Shown here: positions 41,884-53,921 of the stretch, piece by piece
Position numbering within the stretch: the stretch's first letter is position 1
How the letters are laid out: each line of letters begins with the position of its first letter
DNA from: Eutreptiella sp. 'Long Island Sound 2002'
Taxonomy: Eukaryota; Euglenozoa; Euglenophyceae; Eutreptiales; Eutreptiaceae
Direction of reading: 5' to 3'
Assembly (NCBI GenBank): GCA_964036045.1
Contig: OZ038382.1
Location: forward strand, 139,574,961 to 139,638,960
DNA length: 64,000 nucleotides
Position numbers and translations under genes: made by a program
Notes under the pieces: model-generated
Told to the model about the DNA's origin: nothing
Database searches by the model: none
What the model saw: only the letters and a program-made list of their open reading frames with translations

Positions 41884-44279
41884 ATGTTTATTACCGAGCT
41901 GGGTTTACCCTGTCGAGGTTTTACACCACCTTTTAGGGTCCAAGGCTGACCAACACGTTTTAGCAGCAACAGCAGCAGCAGCAAGCAGCAAGCAGCAGAA
42001 GGTCCAAACGTCCTTGCGACCACACTGTGGCTCAAAACCGGCATTCAAGTAGCTCAAAACAACCAAGTAGCAAATACGCATCACCACGAACAAGTTTCGT
42101 TGCGTTTTGAGCCGTCTAACCTGTTCTACGGCCAATTTAGTGTCCAAAAATGGCCATTTTTAGGCTGTTTTCAAGACGATCGTCCTGAAAGTTCAGGATG
42201 ATCGCCGCTACGCCAAGCAGCTGTTTCCGATGAGGGTCGTTGGTCTTTCATGGCGATTGGGCTATCAAAGGATGGCAAATGGGTGTTCAATAAGGCGTGT
42301 ACCACGCTGTGGTGCCACGCGGTGGCCCAGTTTGAGGTGAAAACAAGCCGTCTTTGAGCCGTGATTCAGGACGATCGTCCCGACCGTGGAGGCACATCTC
42401 GAAAGCAAGCAGTCTTTCCTCAACGGTGATTTCCAATGCGTTACGCAAGACTAGGAGCCACCTTGGTCCTGGTTCACGTCTTGATTACCAAGCTGGGCTT
42501 ACACTGTTGAGGATTTACACCACTTTTTAGGGGCCAAGGGTGAGCAACACGTTTTAGCAGCAGCAGCAAGCAACAGCAACAGCAGCAAGTAGCAGCAGGC
42601 GAGTAAAAAGTCCTTGCGACGACATCGTGGGTCAAAACCGGCATCCAAGTGGCTCAAAACGACCGGGGAGCAAAGGTCATCACCGCAAACAACTTTCGCT
42701 GCATCTTGAGACGTGTAGCCCATTCTTTGGCTGATTTAGTGTCCAAAAATGGACGTTTTTGGGCTGTTTTGGGCTGTTTTCAGGACGATCGTCCTGAAAG
42801 TTCAGGACGATCGCCGCTACGCCAAGCAGGTGTTTCGATGAGGGCCGTTGTTCTTTCATGGCGATTGGGCTATCACAGGATGGCAAATGGGTGTTCAATA
42901 AGGCGTGTACCACTCCATGGTGCCACGCGGTGGTCCATTTTGAGGTGAAAATGAGCCGTTTTTGAGCCGTGTTTTAGGACAATCTCCGTAACCATGCAGG
43001 CACATCTCTAAAGCAAGCGGTCTTTCTTCAACGGTGATTTCCAATGCGTTATGCAAGACTAGGACCCAGCTCGGTCCTAGTTCGAGTCTTGATTACCGAG
43101 CTGGGTTTACCCTGTCGAGGTTTTGCACCACCTTTTAGGGTCCAAGGGTGAGCAACACGTTCTAGCAAGCAGCAGTAGCAGCAGCAACAAGCAAGCTGCA
43201 GGTCCAAAAGTCCTTGTGACCACACAATGGCTCAAAACCGGCATCCAAGTAGCTCAAAACAACCAAGTAGCAAATGCGCATCACCACAAGCAGATTTTGT
43301 TGCGTTTTGAGCCGTCTAGCTTGTTCTACCGCCGATTTAGTGTCCAAAAACGGCCATTTTTAAGCTGTTTTCAAGACGATCGTCCCGAAAACTCAGGACG
43401 ATCGCCGCCGTGTTACGTGGGCGTTTGCAACGAGGGCCGTGGCACTTGCATGGCGATTGGGCAATCAACTGATGGCAAATGGGTGTTCAATGAGGCATGT
43501 ATCATGCCGTGGTGCCACACGGTGGTCCATTTTGAGGTGAAAGTGAGCTGTTTTTGAGCCGTGTTTCCGGACGATCGTCCCGACCGTGGAGGCACATCTC
43601 TACAGCCAGCGGTCTTTCGTCAACGTAATTTCCAATGCGGTACGCAAGACTACGACCAAGCTCGGTCCTAGTTCAAGTCTTGATTACCGAGCTGGGTCTA
43701 CCCTGTCGAGGTTTTACACCACCTTTTAGGGTCCTAGGCTAAGCAACACCTTTTAGCATGCAGCAGCAGCAGCAGGAACAGCAGCAGCAAGCGGAAGGTC
43801 CAAAAGTCCTTGTGACCACACCGTGGCTCAAATTTGGCATCCAAGTAGCTTAAAAAGACCGGGGAGCAAATGCGCATCACCACAAACATTTTTTGTTGCC
43901 TTTTGAGCTGTCTAGCCCGTTTTACGGCGATTTAGTGTCCAAAAATGGCCCTTTTTGGGCTGTTTTTAGGACGATCGACCTGAAAACTCAGGACGATCGT
44001 CGTTGTGCCAAGTAGGTCTTTGCAATGAGGACCGTTGTTTTTTCATAGGAATTGGACTATCAATGATGGCAAATGGGTGTTCAATACGGCATGTACCATG
44101 CCCTTGTGCCACACCATGGTCCATTTCGAGGTGAAAATGAGCCGTTTTTGAGCCGTGTTTCAGGACGATCGGCCTCAGCGTGGAGGCATATCTCTAAAGC
44201 AAGCGGTCTTTGTTCAACGGTGATTCCCAAGGCGTTGCGCAAGACTAGGACCCAGCTCGGTCCTAGTTGGAGTCTTGAT
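41884..44279 (+). repeat. Satellite: four tandem units of 590-608 bp
   Basis: Units start at GAGCTGGG near 41897, 42491, 43099 and 43690. Each has a leader GGTTTACCCTGTCGAGGTTT, a variable CAG/CAAG-rich tract, a conserved block GTGGCTCAAA, and a palindrome of type CGATCGTCCTGA/TCAGGACGATCG (42786-42813 in unit 2). It ends with GTCCTAGTT-x-GAGTCTTGAT. Units differ by scattered substitutions and repeat-tract length. Reading frames within are not conserved between units, so it is non-coding. Confidence 0.9.
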
Positions 44280-46799
44280 AATGTTGTGCAAAGCATATGT
44301 GTCAACTCCTAATAGACTAAGAGATATGTCCTGGCCATAATGGTGCACAATAGACAAAACGGTGAAAGTGTCCATTTGGTTGGCAATGTATCTCCAAGTC
44401 GAAAGGGAAGTGGGGGTGCTAGTTCCCGAGAACCATCTGAGAAATACCTGAAGATTAGCCACTCCTCCTCTGTGCTGCCTAGAAAAGTCTCCCTTATCGA
44501 AAACATTGCAATGCGAACGGGGAAAGTGGTTGGCAATTTGTCTCGAGGGGCCAATCAGGTGGCTTAGCAGGGGGGGGGGGGGGGTTGTCCATATAATGAA
44601 GCTATCCCATACAATCAAATAAGACATTGGCATAGATATATCACTGAAACATGATAAGTGCTCAAGGTATGTGCACAGAAATGACAGACCTGACTAAACA
44701 TGAACACTGCTCTCAAACAAAAATTATAGCAGAAGTCTGGTAGCAAATTTGACAAATAAAAAATGATGACCTAGTTTTGCACGCATATAATGGACGTGTC
44801 CCATATAATCAAATGAGACACTGGCGTAAAGAGCTGACTGCAACATGATCACTGCTCAAGGTATGTGCACAGAACCGGCAGACCTTACTGAGCATTAAAA
44901 CTGCCAACACCGCCAACTTCTAATATTCAGGATTGCAACAATCGCAACACCCGAACTATCCTCTTTATTTGCTTTGGGGCACACAACCAGCCAAATTCTA
45001 ATATTTAGTACTGCAACAATCAAAAGACCCGAACTAGCCCCTTTTTTTGCTTTGGGGCACAGCAATAGTCAAATTCCGTGAGAGCAAAGCAAGGTGCAGC
45101 AGTAGGCATGAGACAGACAATGTCACACTCACGAGACTAGGCAAAAGAGGGCAATTCGTGTGCCATTTGGCGAAAAAATGTGAGGGGGTGGCATGTTTCT
45201 TCTTTCGGGATGGGGGGTCCATTAGCAAGGGGGGCCATGTTTCTTCTTTCGAGGGGGGCCATTGGCATGGGGGGTCCATTGGCATGGGGTGGGGGATGTG
45301 TCCACGACTCAATGAAACTCGCAAATTCATCCTCGGACCCATGTCGTATGTGGCTGCACTACATCTGTTACCCAATGCACCCCCCCCCCCCTCCGGTTGG
45401 AATTGTCTTTGACCTATCTGCAGTCTAATTCTTTAATTCAGCACAATTGGGCAAAGACTCACAACGAATGTGTCCATTGGTCAATCAAGCTAGCAAGTTC
45501 CTCCCGAAACCCATATGTCATGTTGCTACACTACATTTGGTACGTAATCGGGGTGTGACACAGCACTGTCTTAGACCCATCTGTCACCTCAGTCTACTTT
45601 TGTAATTCAGCAAAATCGGGCACAAACTCAGAACAAATGTGTCCATGACTCAATGAAAGCGGCAAATTCGTCCTCAAGCCCATGTCGTATGTCGCTGCAC
45701 TACATCCGGTGCCCAATGGAACCCCCCCTTCTGAAAATTGCAGTGGGTCCTTACCAGTGGGAACTGTCCTTGACCCATCTAGTGGGAACTGTCCTTGATC
45801 CATCTGTCACCTTAGTCTACTTCTGTAATTCAGCAAAATTGGCCAAAGACTCACAACAAATGTTCCATGGCGCAATGAAACTACTGTCCTACTTACTGTA
45901 CTGGCAAATTCACCTGGAAAATCCCTTGCTGGCACCCTCATAATCACCGATTCCCACATCCTTGATCCCTGAATTAGGACATATTATCTGGAAGTGAAGC
46001 AAGGTGCAGAAAGGGGGTGTACAAACAACGACAATTCAGCGGTTGCAAATGTGGGGAGAGGGGGGGGGGGGGGGCGGGACAGCTCTGCTCAGTGCTTCTG
46101 TCCTCTATGTCCGTTTCTGGGTTTTCCCCTAACCAGAGCCTTCACAAAGCCGAAGCAGGAGGGGTTGCCGGCAGGGGAGGGACCGAGAGGCTCGTAGGGG
46201 TGCCTAATCGTTTAGGTAGGAAAATATACCCCTCGGCCTCACTCTCCTTGACTCTTTGGTGCTTGGGCGTCGTCCCGGGCCCCCCAACCGCGGCGAAGAA
46301 CCCCTTGCACCCCATCCATGCACCAACCCTGCAGACAGTGTCGTTTGACTGACAGAAAAAAATGCCATGTGGAAAATAGCAAGCGCACTTGCAAAAAAAT
46401 TATTTTTGGCAGAAGAGATACTGCTACGGGCCCCCCCTTCATTGCAAAAAAGAGGGGAAGAGTTGAGAGCGGGGAGAGAGGGGTAGACCGTAGATGGTAG
46501 ACAATTGAAAAATTGGGTCCCCCACACTAAACGCGGGACCCCACTGAAATCTCGGGGTGTGAAGCAAAGCAGAATGCCCCTCTAGGGAGACACACAAAGA
46601 ATGCAAAACACATACACAGAGCAATGTGAAGCAAAACACTGAATGTGCAGCCACATATGCTTCCATGACCTTGCATCGCCTCTCCTACCTTCATACCGGT
46701 AATTGCAATGGGGCAAACCCTCCCCCCCCACATCCCCACGGCTGTTTCATGTACAGCACAACATATAGACAACGTGTCTTCAAGAACTCAGATTCAGGG
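44280..46799. other. Non-coding, several short diverged tandem duplications
   Basis: About 44585-44720 and 44785-44900 share ATAATCAAATRAGACA...CTCAAGGTATGTGCACAGAA. 44925-44990 and 44991-45065 are a 75-bp duplication (CTAATATT..GCAACAATC..TTGCTTTGGGGCACA). 45298-45900 holds four units of about 170-220 bp beginning GTGTCCA..CTCAATGAAA. Poly(G)/poly(C) tracts occur at 44570-44584, 45380-45391 and 46060-46074. No gene recognised. Confidence 0.6.
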
Positions 46800-47255
46800 C
46801 TCACATTGCCCCGAAAATACCCCGAAATGTACTAAAAAGCCCCCCAAAACGTACGACAAAACTCCCGGAAATGTACTAAAAGATCCCCTGAAATGCACTA
46901 AAATACCCCCCAAAATGTACTAAAAAACCCCCCTCAATGTACTAAAAAAAACCCCCCCAAATGTACAAAAAAAACCCCCTAAATGTGCTAAAAAACCCCC
47001 CAAACTGTACGAAAAAAAAACCCCTAATTGTACTAAAAAAAACCCCTAAATGTACCAAAAAACCTTCCAAAATGTACTAAAAAACCCCCCCGAAATGTAC
47101 TAAAAGACCCCCCAAATGTACTAAACCCCCCCCCCCAATTGTACTAAAAAACCGCCCGGGGGGGGTTTTAGTACAATTGAGTGGTTTTTTTGGTACATTT
47201 TAGTGTGGGGGTTTTTTTAGTACAAAAACGGGGGTTTTTTAGTACGCGCCAGGCG
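46800..47255. repeat. Minisatellite (about 20 bp unit) that switches strand
   Basis: From 46800 to 47150 about 17 units of consensus AATGTACTAAAAAACCCCCC run on +. At about 47155 the sequence turns round (ACCGCCCGGGGGG) and the same unit continues as its reverse complement (GGGGGTTTTTTAGTACA) to 47255. The arms could fold back into a long hairpin. Confidence 0.85.
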
Positions 47256-47929
47256 AGAGGCCAATAGGCTCCGCCAAAGGCAAACAAACCAAGTGCCAAC
47301 CCCCCCCCCCCCCCCCCCGATCCTGTGGTCGAATGAGTCCATGCCCGAGTGATTGGTGCTCTGAGGACAAAGGGGACACTTGACGCACATGCACGAAGCA
47401 TACAGAACATGGGCAGGGGACGCATGGGACGTGTGCAGGGGACAGGAACAGTGAGGGACATGTGGGCATGTTCCAAAGACACGTGCATGTGCAGGGGGCA
47501 CATGGGCTGGGCAGGGAACATGTGGGGCATATGTGTGAGTTGCAGCTCAGACCAGGCGTGGCTTACCCGCAACGCACAGAAAAATCCATGTTTTTTTGGA
47601 TGGGACATCTTTGCTGGTTATGGTGCTTGATCTCTGGAAAAAAAATTGGCTTGGAATTGGTGGAAACAAAGGAAACAACCAAAATAAGGCCAAACTGAGG
47701 GGTGCATTTGGCCAATTAAGAAGATTCCATGCAAAAAATTGGCCTGTGATGGTGACATTAAAATTGGGACGATTGCACTGCCAAACAATTACGCTGCCAA
47801 AAGGATGCGGTCCCTGCAATTCAGCCCCAGCTCCATTTAGTACGACAACTGAAATAATATCCGCAGGCATCATCTACTTTGAACTTTTCAGAAAAATAGA
47901 AAAATATCGCAAGCAATTTGACCCCTAAC
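47256..47929. other. Non-coding, poly(C) tract and GGGACATG-type repeats
   Basis: C19 lies at 47300-47318. From 47400 to 47540 short motifs GGGGACA and ACATGTG recur irregularly. No gene recognised. Confidence 0.5.
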
Positions 47930-49620
47930 CTAACCCAAACCCGAAGGAAGAAAACAACACATGATTCGAGTTGAACCAATGAAGAGCTCAAAGCGATCGA
48001 TTGCCGCGACAGGAGTGCACCCATGGTCAGCTGCTGTGATGCGCAGAGTTGCGGCGCAGAGTTGTGCGTTTAATCTGCTTGAAGGACAAACTGGAAAGGA
48101 ACCCAAAACTTTGCTGTCTTCGGATCCATGCACCCCGAACTTGGTAACAATGCAGGCAAGCTCCCTACTGCAGTGGTATTGCCAATTTTGCATAGCTTCA
48201 CAAACAGATTGTGGCGGTGCCTGAGTGGCACTGTGTTTGGGGTGGGCTGAAAAAATGTTCAACAGTTCGTTTGTCATCCTGCCGTGCCGCATGGATGGCC
48301 AAGTTATTGTACTGCGTGCGCAGTGCGTGCATGCTGCGCACGCAAAGGCCGAGATACTCACCCAAGAATACCTGTCACCTTTCTGGTGGCACGGCGAAGC
48401 AGCAAAGCCCACATGAGAACAACGAAACCGCCTTCAACTTGGTACTCCACTGTCCCGATGAAGAAACCACTCAGCCTTGTAAGGTACAACTATGTAGGGG
48501 CATGCAACATGCACACATGTTCAAGTGGCAAGTGCCACGCTCGGATATATCACCAGGACGGTGGCCACACAATTGGCAACAAACACCATCATCATTTTCC
48601 TCCTCCTCAATGGTTGCCTCCTCCTGTGCCCACACAGACTGAGGCACATGAGGCCAAGGTCCATAGGGTTGATACCTAGTCTGCGTGCGAATACAAAACT
48701 GAGTAAGGTGGAGCAAAATATGCACACGGCCATGCAGCTCCGTTGCAGAGTGTGTCCAAACATTGCGGACAATCCTCCTTTGCCACAACCGTGCAAAGAC
48801 GTGCTGCACCCTTGCACGATAGAAGCCATGGACATTGTTATACTCTTGTTGGTCTTCGCTAAAAGTTTTCCAACTATTATAAGGTACAGCGGTGTGCAAG
48901 TGGCCCGTATAGGCGCCGTCATGCGCACCTATTTCAAAATCGAAAAACTGCCCATGTGTTCGCGAAAAACCACGTTGATCCCACATTTTGCTGCCTTTGC
49001 CAACCGGTCATTTTTGCCTGCACAAAGGCGAGCAATCTCAAGGACAATGGTTGGCTCAATGGTGCCACTGGACGGGGGTGGAATCACATCCTTGGGCTTG
49101 CGGACTGCCTGCCCAACAGGGTAAATGCGCCTTACAAGATGGGGAAGAGAACCAAGAGAGAAATCGGGGTACGAGGGGTGGTTGTTCTTCCACAAATTGA
49201 GATGGGCCCTACGGAATTTATTGAGAAAGAGGACCCGCTCAAGAGGTTGACATTTTCGGATACTCATGGGTAGGGGCGAGGTGGAGGGCCACCGGTCCTT
49301 GTCCTTAGCGTGCATGGCCTTCAACTTACTCTTCACCACATCACGGTACCGAATGCTTGGATGTACTTCAACGGAACCTCCTCCATGCTTTGACGCGTCA
49401 TCGTCCTTCTTTTTCCCCACTCGTGCTTTGCCACCACTCTTGAATTCGCCTTTCCAAGCGCTACGGCACACAAAATGAATGCTACGTAGTGTACAAGATG
49501 AGCCAAGGGTCGTGGCATGCCATCCACCCCATTCACCCCACTCACCATACCGATAGCGAATTTGGGCTTTGCTACCGAAAGCTCTGCCTTCTCGGGGTTC
49601 CCATAGTAAAGAGAGTTCAA
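47930..49620 (-). pseudogene. Unidentified repeat-family coding sequence, Cys-rich C-terminus
   Basis: Several minus-strand frames in a row look protein-like. They run 49620-49333, 49471-48929 (VHPSIRYRDVVKSKLKAMHAKD, PLERVLFLNKFRRAHLNLW, GTIEPTIVLEIARLC), 48986-48471 (YNNVHGFYRARVQHVFARLW, RIVRNVWTHSATELHG, YGPWPHVPQSVW, then CCQLCG and CACC), and 48412-47930. A second, broken copy of the 48986-48471 part is at 61640-62870. The pattern R-x-V-x-H-x-F-x-x-L-W-x-R-R could be the end of a DDE transposase, and the cysteines a zinc finger, but I cannot name a family. The copy number and frame breaks point to a transposon. Confidence 0.45.
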
Positions 49621-49745
49621 TATGGCTATATCACCCCTGATATGGCTACATCACCCCTGCCTTCTCGGGGTCCCCATAGTGGGGAGACTTCAATATGGCT
49701 ACATCACCCCTGCCTTCTCGGGGTCCCCATAGTGGGGAGACTTCA
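49619..49745 (+). repeat. Tandem 53-bp unit (2.4 copies)
   Basis: The unit includes GGCTACATCACCCCTGCCTT, CTCGGGG and the near-palindrome TCCCCATAGTGGGGA. The same unit appears reversed at 61024-61200 and once forward at 61340-61370. Confidence 0.8.
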
Positions 49746-52700
49746 ATATGCAAGATGGAAAATAGGTAAAAATAGGTGAAAATGGGCAAAAAAGGGTGAC
49801 AATTCAAATGTGCCACATCCCAAATGCATAGGAAGCTAAAAAAAAAACCCAGTATGGAACCAAAAACTTGTCAAAAGGGGCCAAAAGTAGGGTCCGAGTA
49901 TTTGCAGACATCCAAAACTTCGACATCCAAAACTTCGCACTGCGTGCACGGCATTCCCAATGTTAGCTTGAAAAGAGAGTTCATGAGAAGAGGCCATGAC
50001 AATCAAAGAATGCCTGTGGTCAAGGGGACGGTCAGAATGACATCACATACAGAATAATATCACGCGTCAAAATACATCGCACGCGTCCTATCAAGGGGGG
50101 GGGGGGGTTAGTGCAGCTTGCACGAGGCGTGGGTTGGCCACAGGGACAGCGATGCTCGCCACCCTCCAGCATCTCACTGAGAAGCATTACAAGGCGTAGC
50201 TTGGACAAAGCGGAGGGGACGGTGGGGCTTCCTTTGTGACTGCTGCATTGAGCAGTGGCGTATGGCCAGCCTACTACTGACTGCTCTGTTTCAAGCATCA
50301 CACGTGCTCTACTTCACTCATCTACCAAAACTGATTTCCTGTTGAGGACAGCTCTTCTTCAGGAAACCACCTCGTCCTTTCACAACACCACAACAACACA
50401 TGGACAGAGGAGCGCAATGCTCGCAGCTCGAGGGTTTGACATGGAAAAACCACACACAAGTAGAGCCTTCCAGCGGGATCTTCATCCTGATCCTCTATGC
50501 AATCTATATAACCTACACATGTATACAGTCCCAGGCACATGTCACAGAAGGTAGATGGCACCCCTGCACGCTGTTTCATAGGCCACCAATCGCTACAGTG
50601 GCCTGCAGCCCCCATTGCAATGTGTTCTGCACTCCAATCTGCCCGAGCACTGCAACATTTTGCTCATGAGCAATGTGGAGACTGTGTGACTGCGCAATGG
50701 TGGTGGGAACAGAAGAACTCCCCGAGCGATAGTGGTGATAGAACGATATCACGATATTACGCACTGTAACTGACACAGTCTTCGAACCCAAGAGCGGCTC
50801 AACGGTGTTGCCCCATGGGGGGGTCTGCAGTTCAGTTCTAGACACCAACCCCCGCAGCGTGGGCGGGGGGTCCGGGAGGGGGGGGGGGGGTTGAATGTAG
50901 ACAAGTGGGGGGAAATCAAGTGATTTGCAAATTCTACAGGCTCAAAAAAAAATTTCTGGGCACCACTAGCGCCCAAGTTGCCAGTTCTAACCACGTGCTG
51001 ACTGGTATGGGTTGGGGGGTCCAGAGGGGGGGAGGGTTGGTGCCAGGCCTCACAGGTAAGCGCCCCCCGTGTGTTGCCCCATACTCACGCCGATAGGGGC
51101 CCTTCAGCACCTGCGTCTACACTGCAAAAGCCAGGGGAGTGCAACAACGCCTGGGCCAGGCTCTGCACTGGAACACCTCCTGTCCCTTGTCATGAGACTA
51201 CAACCCCAGGACACTTCCTCGTACCAAGAAACAGACACGCAGTCTGTGGCAGTCCAGGAATTCCCGCGTTCGAAGCCCGCCGACTCCCCCCCCACCCCTG
51301 GCGCAAGCATGGCCAAAGAGACGGACGGGCTTGGACAAGGCACAGGCTGCAGTCAGAAAAACGAGGGCCAGACAGAATCGCCCCGCTTAGAGGCCATGTG
51401 TAGGGGGCCGGGGGGGGGGGGAGACATGACGGCCACGGGTGAAATGGATCCTGAGGCTGGGGTTCGATGCCCACGAGCCATGTCCTGCATGTACCCAGTC
51501 CCGTGCATGTCACACATGCAGCGATGACCCTTACGCATGACCCAAAGGCATGACGGCATGACCCAGCCTCTCTTTGCCACTACGACTGGCGCACAAATAT
51601 GTCAGGGTGCATTCTTGATCACGAAGACGGAGGGCAGAAAGCAACGGTCAGACGGGGTCGCCATGCCAAGACGAGGCACCGCTGGCGCAAAGAAGGGGGT
51701 TTGTTTGCGAAAAAGGTGCGTACTTCTCACAAATTGGGCAAAACCAAGCGTCTAATCGAATACCAGATGATGGGGGCCCAGGAGGACTTGCCTTGCCTGT
51801 GCCCCCCCCCCCCCCCCCGCTCCCACCCCAAGCAATCCGGCCAACATTCGGGGGGCCTCTGTCCGGCACGTCCCGAGCGGCTGACGTCTACGGGGTCTCT
51901 GGGACTTCGTCTGGCTACATCATTCTGCAATTCACTGTCCATTTCGCGCGACAAAAAAAATGGCCAAAAGAACAGCACCATTTGGCAAAAAGGCCCCCGC
52001 TTCACCGTGTGGCACTGCCCAACACCCGAGGAGGGGGGGGGGGACCCCAATTGAGGCGAGCCAAGCAAAGGCGTGGGTGGAATCTTTGGTGGACTGACCC
52101 TGTTGAACACAGCCACTTCCCAAGAGCTACTGGATTGCAACCACTCAAAGGCGCAGAACTTCAAGGAGCAGTGGGAAGGAAGCACAATGCAAATTGGGGT
52201 GTGAAATACGCACTCTGAAAAAACACCGTCAGAGCACTCGGAGGGGGGGGGGGATGGAGAGGGGGTCGCGTGCTCGGACCGGGCCTCCCAGGCCCACCAT
52301 TTCTGCAATTCACCCAATTTTCTGGGTGCAGCGAAATGCCAGATGCCCAAATGTTGCCTGTGGGAGACCGTCTGGTTACGAATGGGTCGCATACACTAAA
52401 AAAGTGTCGTTGCACCAGGGTTACGTCGATGGAAGAGGGGGGGGGGGGGGGGGCACAGAGGTTGCACAGATGGGGCGGTGGGTGTTCTTGCGGCATAAAT
52501 CCTGCCAACTGCACAGACCGCTGTGTGGCAATGGCAGGGCTGGGCTTTGATGCCAAACACGACCGCTTCTACAAAGATGGAGGGGAGGCCTTCGGTGACG
52601 GTGCATTCCACAGGCATATGGCCCTCAGTATTTACAATCCTGCCGATGGCTCCGTCAGGTCGAGGTCCGGGTTTCCAAACCTGCAGCTCATGAAGTGCAC

Positions 52701-52877
52701 CTCATAGCCTGCGCCGTTGGCACCCACGCCGCTGCACTTCGACCAAAAGGGACCGCAGCCCTGACCCAGGGACAGCACCCAATCTTGCACATTACCGCAA
52801 GCCCGCGAAGCGCACACGAGGCACAGGCCACCCCGCTTGGGCGCATGGCAGGGGGTTTGTAGGGGCGACGTTGAGCA
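49746..52877. other. Non-coding, many poly(G)/poly(C) tracts
   Basis: No gene recognised. Single-base tracts of 11-17 nt: 50095-50107, 50878-50890, 51410-51421, 51802-51818, 52033-52043, 52243-52253 and 52437-52453. A run GACATCCAAAACTTC repeats at 49906-49936. Confidence 0.55.
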
Positions 52878-53921
52878 CTATTCACCGGGGCAGGAGGCAG
52901 GGGCAGCTGCAGGGGACCGGGGCTCGGAGGTGCTGGGGCTACGCTGCTTCTTCGTCAGCACCAGCACGTCCGTGGAGATGTCCGCTTGCTGACGTTTGCC
53001 CAGAGGAATCCGGGTGCGCAGGCAGGACTCCCTTTTGGGTGGAACTGGGGCCTTGCTGCACATCTCCACCGAATAGTTGATGGGCTGTGCCCGGTCGTCC
53101 ATCCGATCGTAGAACACCTCTGCTTCTTCAATATACTGATGTGCACGCGCTGTGCTGTCTGCTTCATACACCGTCTCCGCCATCTTGGGGTATCGCCGTT
53201 TCAGAGCAACAACGCATAACCGACCCGCAAACCGTACTTGCTTATCAGGATCGGTTATTGTGGAGGCCAGTTGCGTGCAGGTGCGGCTCCAGACCTCCAC
53301 AGAGCCGTCGTGCATTTCATCTGCGCAATGAGGCGCCTTGGCGGACTCGATGATAAGGAATAAGCACTCGGCCGCGTTCCGCCGGATCACGCGGTGCTTG
53401 TCGTTCATGCGCCCCACGATGGCCGCTTGCGCCTCATCATTGACGCCCACGATACAAATGCTTCGCAATGCCTGACTACTGGCGTCTGCAATCACCCGGA
53501 CCGTCTTGGAGGTATTATCAAGCAACGCCTCAATGAACCAGTTTGATGCGCAAGGAGCGACGTGCTCCCGTGTGGCAAGTGTCACCACCACTGAGCAAGC
53601 CTTTTGGACAACTTGAGACCGCAAATCACCCAATTGAGTGCAGAGCTGCGTTTGCAGAAGTGATTGCAGCTCCTCAACTTGGAGTTCGGGACCCGTGAGT
53701 AGCAGGTCTTCCAACGTTTGCAATGCTGACATCCGTTCTCCCCAAGGGGCTTTCCTGGTAGTCAATGTTGTGCTGATGGCCACTAATGGCGGACTCTCAG
53801 CCGTTCCTTGCTCCACTTCAGCGGTTGAGTCAGAGGCATGTCCCGTCTGGGGGGCACTGCTTGTAGCCATCATAGTGCGACCAAAAAGGACTCTGATGCA
53901 AACAACAATCATTACCCTCAC
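52878..53921 (-). CDS. CLASP/TOG-domain-like protein, single open frame
   Basis: 347 codons without interruption. The likely start is the ATG pair at 53873/53870 (MMATSSAPQ), giving about 331 residues. The first 16 residues of the longer form look like leader noise. Residues about 55-260 have the alternating helices of a TOG/CLASP_N (HEAT-repeat) domain: APWGERMSALQTLEDLLLTG, LCTQLGDLRSQVVQKACSVV, NTSKTVRVIADASSQALRSI, NDKHRVIRRNAAECLFLII and PDKQVRFAGRLCVVALKRRY. In known CLASPs this domain binds tubulin and stabilises microtubules. The tail is Pro/Ser/Lys-rich. Full CLASPs are several times longer with multiple TOGs, so this is a short form, a partial gene or a retrocopy; no poly(A) tail is seen. 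It is the best candidate host-type gene in the window. A different HEAT-repeat protein is possible. Confidence 0.6.
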   Translation of the reverse strand: MRVMIVVCIRVLFGRTMMATSSAPQTGHASDSTAEVEQGTAESPPLVAISTTLTTRKAPWGERMSALQTLEDLLLTGPELQVEELQSLLQTQLCTQLGDLRSQVVQKACSVVVTLATREHVAPCASNWFIEALLDNTSKTVRVIADASSQALRSICIVGVNDEAQAAIVGRMNDKHRVIRRNAAECLFLIIESAKAPHCADEMHDGSVEVWSRTCTQLASTITDPDKQVRFAGRLCVVALKRRYPKMAETVYEADSTARAHQYIEEAEVFYDRMDDRAQPINYSVEMCSKAPVPPKRESCLRTRIPLGKRQQADISTDVLVLTKKQRSPSTSEPRSPAAAPASCPGE

